Below, one piece after another: positions 9,320 to 18,784 of a stretch of 55,575 nucleotides of DNA. The stretch lies in the NCBI GenBank assembly GCA_004769085.1, contig DUDS01000001.1, forward strand, positions 1 to 55,575. The letters are read 5' to 3'. The position numbers were made by a program, and so were the translations under genes. The stretch comes from Candidatus Melainabacteria bacterium SSGW_16 (GTDB lineage Bacteria > Cyanobacteriota > Vampirovibrionia > 2-02-FULL-35-15). The notes under the pieces are model-generated. The model was given only the letters and a program-made list of their open reading frames with translations. It ran no database searches and was not told the origin of the DNA. Each line of letters starts with the position of its first letter. The stretch's first letter is position 1.

Positions 9320-10612
9320 GTGAAAATTACAAGACGCGAGTTCATGCCAGCTTTTGCTGCCTTAGGTGCTAGCTTTGCTGGCATAGCAAGTGCAAATGAA
9401 GTACACCCAAAACATGCAGAACCAGTTAAGCCAAATGAGCCACCTAAAAAAGAAGTATTAAATGAAGCAGCTAAAACTTCAGAGCAGGATTCTACAGCAA
9501 TAGAAGTACTGCGGTGGATAGATCCAAATCTATCAAGTCTAATTATTAATCTTACATATTGTTTTACTGAACCAATAATATTTCATAAAAATAACCTTGA
9601 AAGATTAAAAAAAGGCATTGGAGGAATAAGTGAGGCAGACTTAATCCACAATAACTCAGACAGATGGGCAAATGCAATGGCAAGTGCAATGTCTTATCTC
9701 CTGGCTTACTCTGCAAGGTTTCCTTTTACTGTATGGGTTGCAAATGAGAGTTCCGAAGGTTCAGAAGAAGTAAAAAAACAAAACAGAGTATTTTCAGATT
9801 TTATGACAATTAATACTTATTATGGACAGACATTTGCGGACAGATATTTGACGAATGCTTTTCAGCATGAGCTAAGACAGGCATATAAAAAAGTACTTAT
9901 GGAAAATCCACAATATAAATATCAACCCTGGGCTATACCTTTAAGCAAAACAATTCAAATATTTCGGGATATTTATCCTCCAATAAAAAGCAGTGTTAAG
10001 GAAGATGTAAAAGAAAGTGCAGGTGCCCTAAAAAGACTTGGAAGCATTAATGAAAATCTTGCCGTGGAATGGTTACGAAGTAGAAGAAACCAGTTAGATT
10101 TAATGCTTATATTCTTAAGTTATGTAGGCACATTTACTGATATTCCATCACTTATTACAGGCAACAAATTAAATGCTAATTCAGCAAACACTGCTACAGG
10201 TAGGGTAATAGCAAACTTACCGTGTCAGGCAGTACTATGCAAAAATTTATTGAAGAAATTAAAAGAAAAAGGTGATATGGACGGTTATAACGAAGAAAAA
10301 GTAATGTCTGCCGCTGGTTTACTCAATGGACCTATTTACTATGCAATAAATTCTGCTATTCAGTCAGTTACCGATTCAGCACTTGGTCTAAAAAAATATT
10401 CAGATACTGATGTAGCATTCTCAAACCTCAGGGAAATAATTGGTGCTATTAATGGAAGTATAATTTTTATGTTTTTACAGTATAGGCTTGAAAGCACAGT
10501 TCGGGCAAACATAAAAGATACAAAAAAGGGGCTTGCAAAAGAAGGCATGGTGAGCAGATTTGCAAACTGGTATATTGAGCCTGATGTAAAGGGGAATAAG
10601 CCTGATTCATAA
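9320..10612 (+). CDS. Tat-exported protein of unknown function
   Basis: 430 residues from a GTG start. The N-terminus KITRREFMPAFAALGASFAG is a twin-arginine signal: RR-x-F-M, then an Ala/Gly-rich hydrophobic stretch and an ASA-type cleavage site near residue 24. A Pro/Lys/Glu-rich linker follows (residues 28-50), then a helical domain of about 370 residues with no recognised motif. Tat export implies folding or cofactor loading in the cytoplasm. It is divergent from the gene at 8724 with almost no spacer. A second RR-signal protein lies at 23538. Confidence 0.75.
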   Translation: MKITRREFMPAFAALGASFAGIASANEVHPKHAEPVKPNEPPKKEVLNEAAKTSEQDSTAIEVLRWIDPNLSSLIINLTYCFTEPIIFHKNNLERLKKGIGGISEADLIHNNSDRWANAMASAMSYLLAYSARFPFTVWVANESSEGSEEVKKQNRVFSDFMTINTYYGQTFADRYLTNAFQHELRQAYKKVLMENPQYKYQPWAIPLSKTIQIFRDIYPPIKSSVKEDVKESAGALKRLGSINENLAVEWLRSRRNQLDLMLIFLSYVGTFTDIPSLITGNKLNANSANTATGRVIANLPCQAVLCKNLLKKLKEKGDMDGYNEEKVMSAAGLLNGPIYYAINSAIQSVTDSALGLKKYSDTDVAFSNLREIIGAINGSIIFMFLQYRLESTVRANIKDTKKGLAKEGMVSRFANWYIEPDVKGNKPDS

Positions 10613-10661
10613 AGACTTCATTTAACCTTAAACAGAATTCAATCTATAATATTTTCATATC

Positions 10662-12134
10662 ATGCTGCGAATTGCTGCTTTAACAATTGTTTTATTTTTT
10701 TATACCTGGACAGTAACTGACGGGACATATAATTTTTACCGTGAAAATAAGCATGCTCCCCTATACAGCTATCTTGCAGATGGATTTTTACATGGACAGT
10801 TACATTTTGTTCAGAAGCCACCTTTAGAACTGCTTAATCTGGAAAATCCCTATGACACATACCAAAACAAAGATTTCAGGACAAATGGGTGGCATGATGT
10901 TTCACTTTATCGTGGAAAATACTACTTATATTTTGGTCCAGTACCTGCAATTGTATTGTTCATGCCATTTAAACTCTTAACTAAAAAAGAAATGTCTGAT
11001 CGGCTTGCTATATTGATATTTTCATTTGGAACCTTAATCTGGGCAACTTTTATAATAGGATACCTTAAAAAAAAATATTTCCCAACTGTCCCTGAATACA
11101 TGGTAGCAACTGCTATTTTGCTTGTTGGTTTTGCTAATGTCTGCCCTTACCTATTAAGGAGAGCATTAATGTACAGCATAGCAATTGCATCAGCAATTTT
11201 CTTTACCACCGCTGCAATATATTTCCTGTCTAGAGCTATAGAGAAACATAAGCTAAATATAGTCTGGCTGTCTTTAGGCAGTCTGTTTGTAGGTCTTGCT
11301 GGCGGATGCAGACCACATTTTATACTTTCTGGAATTGTTTTAATTATATATCTTTATTTCCTTATTCAAAAAAATTATTTTCCCCAGGCAAAGCATGCAC
11401 TAAAAGCATTAGTTATACCGTTTATTATCTGCCTCATTACACTGTTTGCTTATAACTATTTGCGCTTTGAAGACATAACTGATTTTGGATTCAAATATCA
11501 GCTTGCAAGAAATAAATTAACAATTACAGATACTATGGGAGTTATATATTGTGCTTCAAATATAAACTGGTACTTTTTCACAACACCTCATCTTTTTTCA
11601 GATTTTCCATATGTCCTCTTAAGATTATGGAAAGCCCCCTACTTTTCACAACCATATGAAAGGATTTTAGGATTATTTCCAGGCATACCTTTTGTTTTAT
11701 TAATTTTTGAAATGCTAATTGTTAAGTGGCTTTTAAAAAGTAACAAATTAAAATCTGTTCAAAACTCAGCTAATTTTCCAAAACGTGAATTTATTATTAT
11801 TATTATCCCTGGAATAGTAACACTGTCAGTTTTATTAACACTCTGCTATGTAACTATGAGATATCTTGCAGATTATATGACATTTTTTATATTAGCTGGA
11901 ATTATTGCATGGTTTTATCTGTACATAAAACTAATACAAGGTTCATTATTTTCAAGAGTAACAAATTTATTTGCATACTCATCTGCAATTTACAGCATTT
12001 TAATTGGAATTGCAGCCTCAATAATCGGACCTGATCTTGGTTTAGTAGAAACAAATAACCCTGAATTCAGAAAACTACAATTACTATTTTTCCCCGTTTC
12101 TGTCTTTTTTCACTACTTTGATAAAAACATTTGA
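10662..12134 (+). CDS. Multi-pass membrane protein, GT-C glycosyltransferase-like
   Basis: 490 residues with about 11 hydrophobic segments. The first periplasmic loop has NGWHDVSLYRGKYYLYFGPVPAIVLF, the layout seen in a family of uncharacterised GT-C-like membrane proteins (aromatic loop with an acidic residue after helix 1). Later segments alternate with short loops. It probably uses a polyprenyl-phosphate sugar donor, by analogy with GT-C enzymes; the acceptor is unknown. A TATAAT lies 11 nt before the ATG. It converges on a glycosyltransferase pair (12150-14298), forming a small glycan locus. Confidence 0.65.
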   Translation: MLRIAALTIVLFFYTWTVTDGTYNFYRENKHAPLYSYLADGFLHGQLHFVQKPPLELLNLENPYDTYQNKDFRTNGWHDVSLYRGKYYLYFGPVPAIVLFMPFKLLTKKEMSDRLAILIFSFGTLIWATFIIGYLKKKYFPTVPEYMVATAILLVGFANVCPYLLRRALMYSIAIASAIFFTTAAIYFLSRAIEKHKLNIVWLSLGSLFVGLAGGCRPHFILSGIVLIIYLYFLIQKNYFPQAKHALKALVIPFIICLITLFAYNYLRFEDITDFGFKYQLARNKLTITDTMGVIYCASNINWYFFTTPHLFSDFPYVLLRLWKAPYFSQPYERILGLFPGIPFVLLIFEMLIVKWLLKSNKLKSVQNSANFPKREFIIIIIPGIVTLSVLLTLCYVTMRYLADYMTFFILAGIIAWFYLYIKLIQGSLFSRVTNLFAYSSAIYSILIGIAASIIGPDLGLVETNNPEFRKLQLLFFPVSVFFHYFDKNI

Positions 12135-12149
12135 CATATTTTATAAGCA

Positions 12150-13325
12150 TTAGACTTTCAACATCTTTTTTAAATTTTCTTCTCTGCAGCTTAGATCAAA
12201 AACTGGATCCATTAAACTAATTTTTTTGTTTTTAATTTTTTGTGACAAGTGTAATCCCTTTTCAATTTCTATTGAAAAATCATCAGGTTTTCTGCCATAT
12301 GATACATAACCATTTATTCCGTCCATTATAATTCCTTTGTCCAGCACATTCGTTATCACACATGGCGTTCCACAGGCAAGCGATTCAAGAACTGCAAAAG
12401 TGGTACCCTCAAAATGTGATGTAAGCAATGTAACATGAGCAGTCCTGTAATATTCTGGCAGTAAATTGTTTGGAATTATCCCGATATTTATAATATTCTG
12501 AGCATATTTGACTTTATATTTTTTTATTAATTTATTATATGATTCATCACTTACACCAATGATTATTAGTTTTACATTTTCATTTCTCTCTGAGACTAAA
12601 TGGAAAGAACGAAATAATAATTCCGGGTTTTTACTAATTTCATCGTCTAATCTCCCAACATAAAGGAGTATTTTGTCATCATTTTTTATTCCTTTAATAC
12701 TAAAGGTCCTGTCTTTAGGATATGGATTAAATATTCTGACATCAACTGAATTCGGTAGGTAGTATACTTTCCTTCTTAAAATGCCTATTGGAGAGTTAAA
12801 TAAAATTATGTCCTTTTTATCAACAACAATCCTATCAACCAGTAATAACGAGAATAAACATCCTAGAGAAAAAAACATTTTTATTAAAATATTTTTGTGA
12901 CCATAAGCCCATAAATTCCCTCTGATTGAACTTGCAAAAAATAAATATACTTTTGAGCGGGGATTTAATAATTTAATTAAAAGAGCTAATATTAGCCGAC
13001 CGTATACAAATACAATTGTTTTATCCTGATTAAACTCCTTAACTCCCAAACAGGGTTTATTAAACATCATTTTAATTAAGCTGAAATTATATTTGTTTCT
13101 TCCTAAGGAAATATTTTTAACTGTAATATTTTATAACTCATCATCAAAATGCTCAATTCCTCCGAGTAAAATAAGATGAATATCATAATCATCATTTTTT
13201 AATGAGTGAAGATTAGAAATAAGTAATTTCCCTGCACCTCCAACAGTAATTGGGAGCTTATATCCATTAACCTCAAATGGTGATTCTTCTGAACCATAAA
13301 AAATTGATATTAAAGATTTAACCAT
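12150..13325 (-). pseudogene. GT4 family glycosyltransferase interrupted by one in-frame TAA
   Basis: The frame from ATG at 13325 encodes a GT4 N-terminus (KLPITVGGAGKLLISNLHSL, IHLILLGG) and stops at TAA 13133-13131. The same frame continues without another stop through ITVKNISLGRNKYNFSL to the rest of a GT4 enzyme: KVYLFFASSIRGNLWAYGH, ILLYVGRLDDEISKNPELL, and the C-terminal donor-site segment HFEGTTFAVLESLACGTPCV with its E-x7-E-type motif. Reading through gives about 390 residues, the usual size. It is therefore a full gene with a single nonsense codon. An internal ATG at 13070 could give a 306-residue product lacking the acceptor domain. The start overlaps the GT2 gene by 8 nt. Confidence 0.8.
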
Positions 13326-14298
13326 AGACTATTTTAAATTCTTTATTGGTTTTAATCCCGGTCATATCATGCAATATATTAATAAGCCATGAAGTTGCTA
13401 ATGGAAACACTTTAAATGACAGCAGCAACAATGCAAAAATCACTTTATCAGGTTGAAAAAAAGAGCTTAAGGGAGAGAGAAAAAATGATTTTTTGAGATT
13501 TTTAATAGCCAAATCATATTCACCATCAATTGTGCATAAAACAGCAATAATATATTTACTTCCTGAATAACACTTACTACTAAAACTTCTGGTAAATCTG
13601 TTTTTATCCTTAAATAAATTGTCAAGGATTGCGCTTGAGACACATTCAAGCTCATCATAATTTTTAGAAATGTTAGTAGAATGCCTTCTATAGCCAACTA
13701 GTATTCTTGGCAATGTAATTATGGGAAAATACTCGCTTAATCTTATAAAAAAATCCCAATCTGAAACAAGCAAATACTCTTTAAATAATCCAACTTTATC
13801 AAAACAATACTTCCTAATAAGCGGAGCACTGCCACAAGGAATTCCATTTACTTCTGAAACATTTTTAAAAACATTTCCATTTAAATTTTTTCCAACTCTC
13901 CAGCCAGTTAATCTACTGTTATTATCAATTACTGCTGCAAAACAAGATACTAAACCTGCATTAGGATTCTCTTCTAATGCTTTTACCTGAAGTTCAAGTT
14001 TTTCTTTATGCCAGATATCATCCCCATCCATAATCGCTATAAATTCTCCCCTAGAAAACCTGATTCCAGTGTTCCTGCCACCACCCTCACCTCTATTCTC
14101 CTGATTAATTAATTTTATATCCTGATATAATTCATAAAATTTTTCTATAATTTCTTTTGTTTTATCTGTAGAGCCATTATTTACAACAATAATTTCAAAG
14201 TCCCTATAAGTCTGATTTAAAACAGACTGAATAGCTTCCTCTATAAAGCTTTCAAGATTATGAGCTGTTATAACTACTGAGACCTTTGGATTTGGCAT
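13318..14298 (-). CDS. Family 2 glycosyltransferase
   Basis: 326 residues. The GT-A fold is clear: VSVVITAHNLESFIEEAIQS, FEIIVVNNGSTDKT, NRGEGGGRNTGIRFSRGEFIAIMDGDD with the DxD metal/nucleotide-sugar motif, then CGSAPLIRK and the base segment LVSDWDFFIRLSEY. The C-terminal 60 residues are hydrophobic and may bind the membrane surface. It adds a sugar from a nucleotide donor to a glycan or lipid acceptor that is not known. It is the first gene of a pair with the broken GT4 gene (8-nt overlap), in a region with a convergent GT-C-like gene. Confidence 0.9.
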   Translation of the reverse strand: MPNPKVSVVITAHNLESFIEEAIQSVLNQTYRDFEIIVVNNGSTDKTKEIIEKFYELYQDIKLINQENRGEGGGRNTGIRFSRGEFIAIMDGDDIWHKEKLELQVKALEENPNAGLVSCFAAVIDNNSRLTGWRVGKNLNGNVFKNVSEVNGIPCGSAPLIRKYCFDKVGLFKEYLLVSDWDFFIRLSEYFPIITLPRILVGYRRHSTNISKNYDELECVSSAILDNLFKDKNRFTRSFSSKCYSGSKYIIAVLCTIDGEYDLAIKNLKKSFFLSPLSSFFQPDKVIFALLLLSFKVFPLATSWLINILHDMTGIKTNKEFKIVYG

Positions 14299-14487
14299 GA
14301 TAATCTCTATTATAGAGATATTAAAATCTTTATAGTAGAGATTTACAATAAGAGAACTATACGAACCAATGATCCTACTGATAATCCCTTAACAGTTTAA
14401 ATAGTACTCAGTATATATATTTTCTATAATTTATTTAAATTTAAGAATAAATTTCATATACAATAGTCTAACAAAGGAAACAACTAA

Positions 14488-15651
14488 ATGAATGATTTTC
14501 TTAAGAGATTTACAGGAATATTGGCCTTAATTTACATTCTGTTTTTTTGTGGTTTTTTTATACATTCAGAGGGACATCATTCTGAAGATTCTGGCTATCC
14601 ACTGGGACCTAAGGATATAAAGTTTGCAAGGAGTAAACCTAATACATTTTTTGCGTGGGGACTTACACAAAATCCTGACTATATTGTTGAAGAAATTGAC
14701 AAAGAAATTGCAAGAAAAAAAACAAACACTTTCTTTGCTTTAGGAGCAACACAGAATCCTGGCTATATTGTTGAAGAAGCTGACAAAGAAATTGCAAGAA
14801 ACAAGCCAGGCTCAGTTTTTGCACTTGGGGTCACAAAAAATGCATCATTCATAATAGAAGAAACAGATAAAGAATTTGCAAGAAATAACCCTCTGTCTAA
14901 TTTTGCAATCGGGCTAACACAAAATCCTAATTATGTTGTTGAACAGGCAGACAAGGAAATTGCCAGAAACGATCCCTCATCTTTATTTGCTGCAGGAATT
15001 GCAAAGAACAAAAGCTACATAATTGAACAGGAAGACATACAGATAGCAAGAACCAACCCTGAAACTATATTTTCAGGTGGTATTGCTTTGAACCCAAATT
15101 ATATGATTGAAGAAACGGACAAAGAAATTTTAAGAAACAATCCGAATACCTTATTTGCCGGCGGACTAGCTTTGAATCCAAACTTCATTGTTAGCCAGAC
15201 AGACAAAGAATTTGCCAGGAATAACGCAATAGTTCCTAAAGGTGCTGATTTGACTGATAGCTTAATTCTTGGCTCTATAATTACTCAAAACCCAAGCTAT
15301 GAAATAGAACAAATAGATATTGATCTAGCCAGGGATAATCCTGGAAGTCTGTTTGCATCAGGAATAGCTCTAAATCCAAACTTTATGATTCAGGAAGAAG
15401 ACCTAAAAATCGCACGGAGTGCATTTAAAAGCTTTTTTGCAGCATCCTTAGCAGTCAGAACAGACTACCCAATTACTGATAAAGATATAAAAATTGCAAA
15501 AAGAAATCCAAACACCTTTTTTGCACATGCACTTACTCAGAACCCTAATCCAGCCGGAGCTAGCATAGATAACTACATGGAAGTCTTTGTAGCAGTAATT
15601 TTCCCATTATTACAGGAATTGTTTTCAGATCCGTTAACTGGAGGAGAATAA
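14488..15651 (+). CDS. Secreted protein with eleven 28-residue repeats
   Basis: 387 residues. A signal-like N-terminus (FTGILALIYILFFCGFF) precedes eleven tandem units of about 28 residues spanning residues 42-355, with consensus D-K-E-I-A-R-N-N-P-x-x-x-F-A-x-G-L-x-x-N-P-N-Y-I-V-E-E. Copy 8 has an insertion of about 10 residues. Each unit probably forms two short helices with Asn/Pro turns, so a solenoid is likely. I do not recognise the repeat as a named family. AAAGGA lies about 8 nt before the ATG. The next gene starts directly at its stop codon, with GGAGGAG inside the end of this gene, so the two are translationally coupled. Confidence 0.85.
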   Translation: MNDFLKRFTGILALIYILFFCGFFIHSEGHHSEDSGYPLGPKDIKFARSKPNTFFAWGLTQNPDYIVEEIDKEIARKKTNTFFALGATQNPGYIVEEADKEIARNKPGSVFALGVTKNASFIIEETDKEFARNNPLSNFAIGLTQNPNYVVEQADKEIARNDPSSLFAAGIAKNKSYIIEQEDIQIARTNPETIFSGGIALNPNYMIEETDKEILRNNPNTLFAGGLALNPNFIVSQTDKEFARNNAIVPKGADLTDSLILGSIITQNPSYEIEQIDIDLARDNPGSLFASGIALNPNFMIQEEDLKIARSAFKSFFAASLAVRTDYPITDKDIKIAKRNPNTFFAHALTQNPNPAGASIDNYMEVFVAVIFPLLQELFSDPLTGGE

Positions 15652-17130
15652 ATGAAAACTAAAATAAAATCTTTTATTTGTATCCTTATAATCACTTTTT
15701 CTTCTTTATACACAAAGGCTGAAGAACCCCTTATCCCAATTGAACTAGTTGCCTGTTTTTTAAATACAAGTAAGACTGAAACAGTAATATCCAGAATTGA
15801 TGTTGGTTTACAACCATTAAAGCTTGCAGTAAATCCTGTAACAAGAAAACTATATGTAACTAATTTTGCCAGCGATACTGTTTCCGTAATAGACACTGAA
15901 ACAAATTTTTTATTAAGCACCATTAATACTGGAAAGGCTCCTAATGGCATTTCTGTAAATTCAAAAACAAATAAAATTTATATTGGGAACCAGCTGGATA
16001 ATACTGTTACAGTAATTGATGGTTTAACTGACACAGTAGCTACTACTATATCTGTAGGACAAAAGCCTGTTCACGTCCTGGCAAATGAAAGCACAAACAA
16101 AATCTATGTTTCTAACCAGGATTCAAACTCAGTATCAATTATTGACGGTAGCAACGATGCAGTGACCACGGAAATATCAGTTGGTAATAAACCACAAGGA
16201 ATTGGAATAAATACAAAAACAAACAAAATCTACATTGCAAACACTGAATCAAATAATATTTCAATAATAGACGGTTCATCTAATGCAGTTATAAAAACCA
16301 TAGAAAATATAATTACAAACCCAACAGGAATTGCAATAGACGAAGGGAAAAATATAATATATGCATTCAGCACATCTGGAGAATCACTTCTTGGAAGAGG
16401 GGTATTATATATAATTAATGGTTCATCTGATACTGTAACCAAAAGTATCATTATTGGCTCAAATGGCTCAGAAATAGCTTTTCATAAGGCATCAGACAAA
16501 GTTTATATTACTCATACATTTAACAGTACAGTAGACGGATATGACTCAAAAAAGGATGAACTCCTTTGTACCATTACTGAAATATTTGATCCTGTTGGTA
16601 TTGCAATTGACCCCAAATCAAACCTAATATATATTTGTGAGACCTCTACAAGCAAAGTCGCAGTTGTTAAAGACACAGGTATTAAAAAAGATGATGACAA
16701 CAAACCAGATAAACCGGAGAATCCTGAGAACAACACAAATAATGGCACAAATACAAATCCGGAATTAGTAAATAACTTCAATCAGGCAATAGAAGAATTA
16801 ACTAACATTCAAAGTGAGATAAAAAACTCATCTAGGTTTGCAAGACCAGTAGCAACCAGGATTGGTTCTGCAATAAAAAAACTTAGAAAGGCAATCCAAT
16901 TCAGCCAGTCAACATGTGAAAATCAAATACAAATCAGCATAGAAAAACTTGAAAGTATAATATCTTTCTTTGAAAGCAAGGGTTGTTCAGAGACAAAATC
17001 ACAAAGATGTATTCCTGCTGATATATTAGATGATCTTTTAACTCAATATGAAAACCAAATTGAAGTAATAAGGTCAGTTACTGAAACTGATGATAATGCA
17101 AATAACACACTGGATCTTTGTGAAAGATGA
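15652..17130 (+). CDS. Secreted YVTN beta-propeller protein with helical C-terminus
   Basis: 492 residues. Signal peptide (SFICILIITFSSLYTKAEE), then about seven YVTN-type propeller blades over residues 45-345, e.g. KLYVTNFASDTVSVIDT, KIYIGNQLDNTVTVIDG and KIYVSNQDSNSVSIIDG. A Pro/Asn-rich linker (NKPDKPENPENN) leads to a helical C-terminal domain with four or five Cys (QSTCENQ, SKGCSET, RCIPAD, LDLCER). YVTN propellers occur in surface or periplasmic binding proteins. It starts immediately after the 28-residue-repeat gene and is coupled to it, so the pair may form one surface complex. Its stop abuts the stop of the convergent protease gene. Confidence 0.88.
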   Translation: MKTKIKSFICILIITFSSLYTKAEEPLIPIELVACFLNTSKTETVISRIDVGLQPLKLAVNPVTRKLYVTNFASDTVSVIDTETNFLLSTINTGKAPNGISVNSKTNKIYIGNQLDNTVTVIDGLTDTVATTISVGQKPVHVLANESTNKIYVSNQDSNSVSIIDGSNDAVTTEISVGNKPQGIGINTKTNKIYIANTESNNISIIDGSSNAVIKTIENIITNPTGIAIDEGKNIIYAFSTSGESLLGRGVLYIINGSSDTVTKSIIIGSNGSEIAFHKASDKVYITHTFNSTVDGYDSKKDELLCTITEIFDPVGIAIDPKSNLIYICETSTSKVAVVKDTGIKKDDDNKPDKPENPENNTNNGTNTNPELVNNFNQAIEELTNIQSEIKNSSRFARPVATRIGSAIKKLRKAIQFSQSTCENQIQISIEKLESIISFFESKGCSETKSQRCIPADILDDLLTQYENQIEVIRSVTETDDNANNTLDLCER

Positions 17131-18411
17131 TCACGGTTTTTTTTCAGACTTAGGTATAAGATTTGCAAGCGGCATTGTAGATAACGGGGTTGGCATAATA
17201 AATCTTGATAAAGGTTCTATAACCCTTATATTTGCTGCTTGTCCAGGCTCATTAGCTATTGGCATAAAATTACCTAATGGCATAGGAAAAAGAGGCGTAG
17301 GCATCTGAAATCTTCCTGCAAAATCCATAGCACCTATGTGAGATTTTTCTTCCTGAGTTAAAATTGGAATCTTAAAAGCACCATCTATTAATCTGGTTAT
17401 GTTTACGTTATTTGAGCCAAATCCATGAGGCAGATAGCCTCCTCTGCGAACCCATCCAGAAACCCCTATGAGTTTTCCATCCCTCAGGCTTATTATCGGT
17501 CCTCCTGAATTACCACCGTCTAACTCGGTGACCTGAGTCTGATTAGCATACAACCTGTCGCCAAGAAGCACGTATCTACCAGGATGCCTAACAAAACCTA
17601 TAGAGATTGAACTGTTCAAACCTCCTGGGTTTCCAATAACAACTATAGGTTCACCATATAGAGGAGGTTGCATTGGCCCTCTTATTTCAAGCCCAATATT
17701 TTCTGGTATTTTAGCGTCTATGTTAGGGGGCAATTCACTTAAAGCTAAATCCCCTGTATCTGACTGTAAGAATGGTATTGTACCGCCCGGCAGAGGGGTA
17801 GGTGTCATTTTAAAAGAGAAACCATCAAACATTCTTATGGTTAGCTCTTGTCTGAGCCAGTGAACTACATCAGAATGTCCATGACCTACTGTAAGAAGAT
17901 ATCGTTTACCATTTGCTCTTATAATTGAACCTGCTCCAAGCACAGAATTACCTTCACTATTTCTGTAAGAAATATTTACTGCAGATGGTCCTACCCTACC
18001 AACCATTCCCATTACTTGTTCCATCCCTATAGATGTACCTAGTCTTTGGTTTAATTCACCTATGGTTGTCTGCATATTTTCTACAACACGTTGGTTTTCG
18101 TTTAATCTGTCACTTAAATCCCTATTTGCAGCACTGGTTTGATCTGCAAGATTTTGTGCATCCTGTAATTTTTCTCCAAAGACTCTTGCCTGAGCTGCCG
18201 CATTTGTTGCCTGAGCTTCTCTTGCTTGCCTTTCTCTTGCAAGTGAAGCCTCATGATCAGATTTCATCTGATCAATTCTTCTTTCAAGACCCACAGTGTT
18301 TTCATTCTGTTTATTAATGTCACTCTGCTGGAAATATAAAGCTGTGCCTCCTCCTCCAGCCAACAATAAAACTGCTGCTTTGCCTAAAGAAGCTCTGTTA
18401 ATCCTTAACAC
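17131..18411 (-). CDS. Coiled-coil-anchored trypsin-like serine protease
   Basis: 426 residues from a GTG start with AGGGGGAG just upstream. An N-terminal membrane segment (KAAVLLLAGGGGTALYF) is followed by a coiled coil at residues 35-120, then a trypsin-like domain: His in LLTVGHGHSD, Asp in SDTGDLALSEL and nucleophile Ser in ELDGGNSGGPIISL, with GNPGGLN before it. The C-terminal tail has two copies of an RFxMPTPLxxMPLxN motif. It is probably tethered in the cytoplasmic membrane with the protease outside. A paralogue in the same architecture starts 373 nt away in the other direction (18785). Confidence 0.9.
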   Translation of the reverse strand: MLRINRASLGKAAVLLLAGGGGTALYFQQSDINKQNENTVGLERRIDQMKSDHEASLARERQAREAQATNAAAQARVFGEKLQDAQNLADQTSAANRDLSDRLNENQRVVENMQTTIGELNQRLGTSIGMEQVMGMVGRVGPSAVNISYRNSEGNSVLGAGSIIRANGKRYLLTVGHGHSDVVHWLRQELTIRMFDGFSFKMTPTPLPGGTIPFLQSDTGDLALSELPPNIDAKIPENIGLEIRGPMQPPLYGEPIVVIGNPGGLNSSISIGFVRHPGRYVLLGDRLYANQTQVTELDGGNSGGPIISLRDGKLIGVSGWVRRGGYLPHGFGSNNVNITRLIDGAFKIPILTQEEKSHIGAMDFAGRFQMPTPLFPMPLGNFMPIANEPGQAANIRVIEPLSRFIMPTPLSTMPLANLIPKSEKKP

Positions 18412-18784
18412 ACTCCCCCTTACTATAACCAGTTACAGACACTGACCCGTGAAGTTATATCCTTACTGCTTTATATGTTTAATTAATTGTGTTTATTCTA
18501 TTATTACTTAAATCATTTGTCTATAGTTTGTTTAAAATCTTGGGGTGCTTGATTTGTTATTAAATAAAATATTTAAAGGATTATGTTAAAGGAACTTAAT
18601 TTTCTGTCTACGAAGCGAGCCATTCATAAAAAATATCAAACAATTAAGTCTGTTCTGGTTAGATATTCACATGAATGAACAGATAATTTAACAATTTAAC
18701 ATTTAACAAAAACTGTTTTGTTTATGCTAATATAACTTGTTAATTAATACTATTTGAGAAATCATAAATTACTTAGGTGCAAGT
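18412..18784. other. Intergenic region between two divergent protease genes
   Basis: 373 nt with no ORF of note. It must hold both promoters. I see only scattered AT-rich runs and the short GC patch TACGAAGCGAGCC near 18609, and no strong inverted repeat. Confidence 0.5.

Noticed and set aside
12150..13070. Stand-alone 306-residue glycosyltransferase
   Set aside because: The upstream frame is continuous with it except for one TAA and encodes the missing GT4 N-terminus, so a broken single gene explains both parts better.
13131..13133. TAA read as sense (altered genetic code)
   Set aside because: All other genes in the window use TAA as an ordinary stop, so local mutation is more likely.
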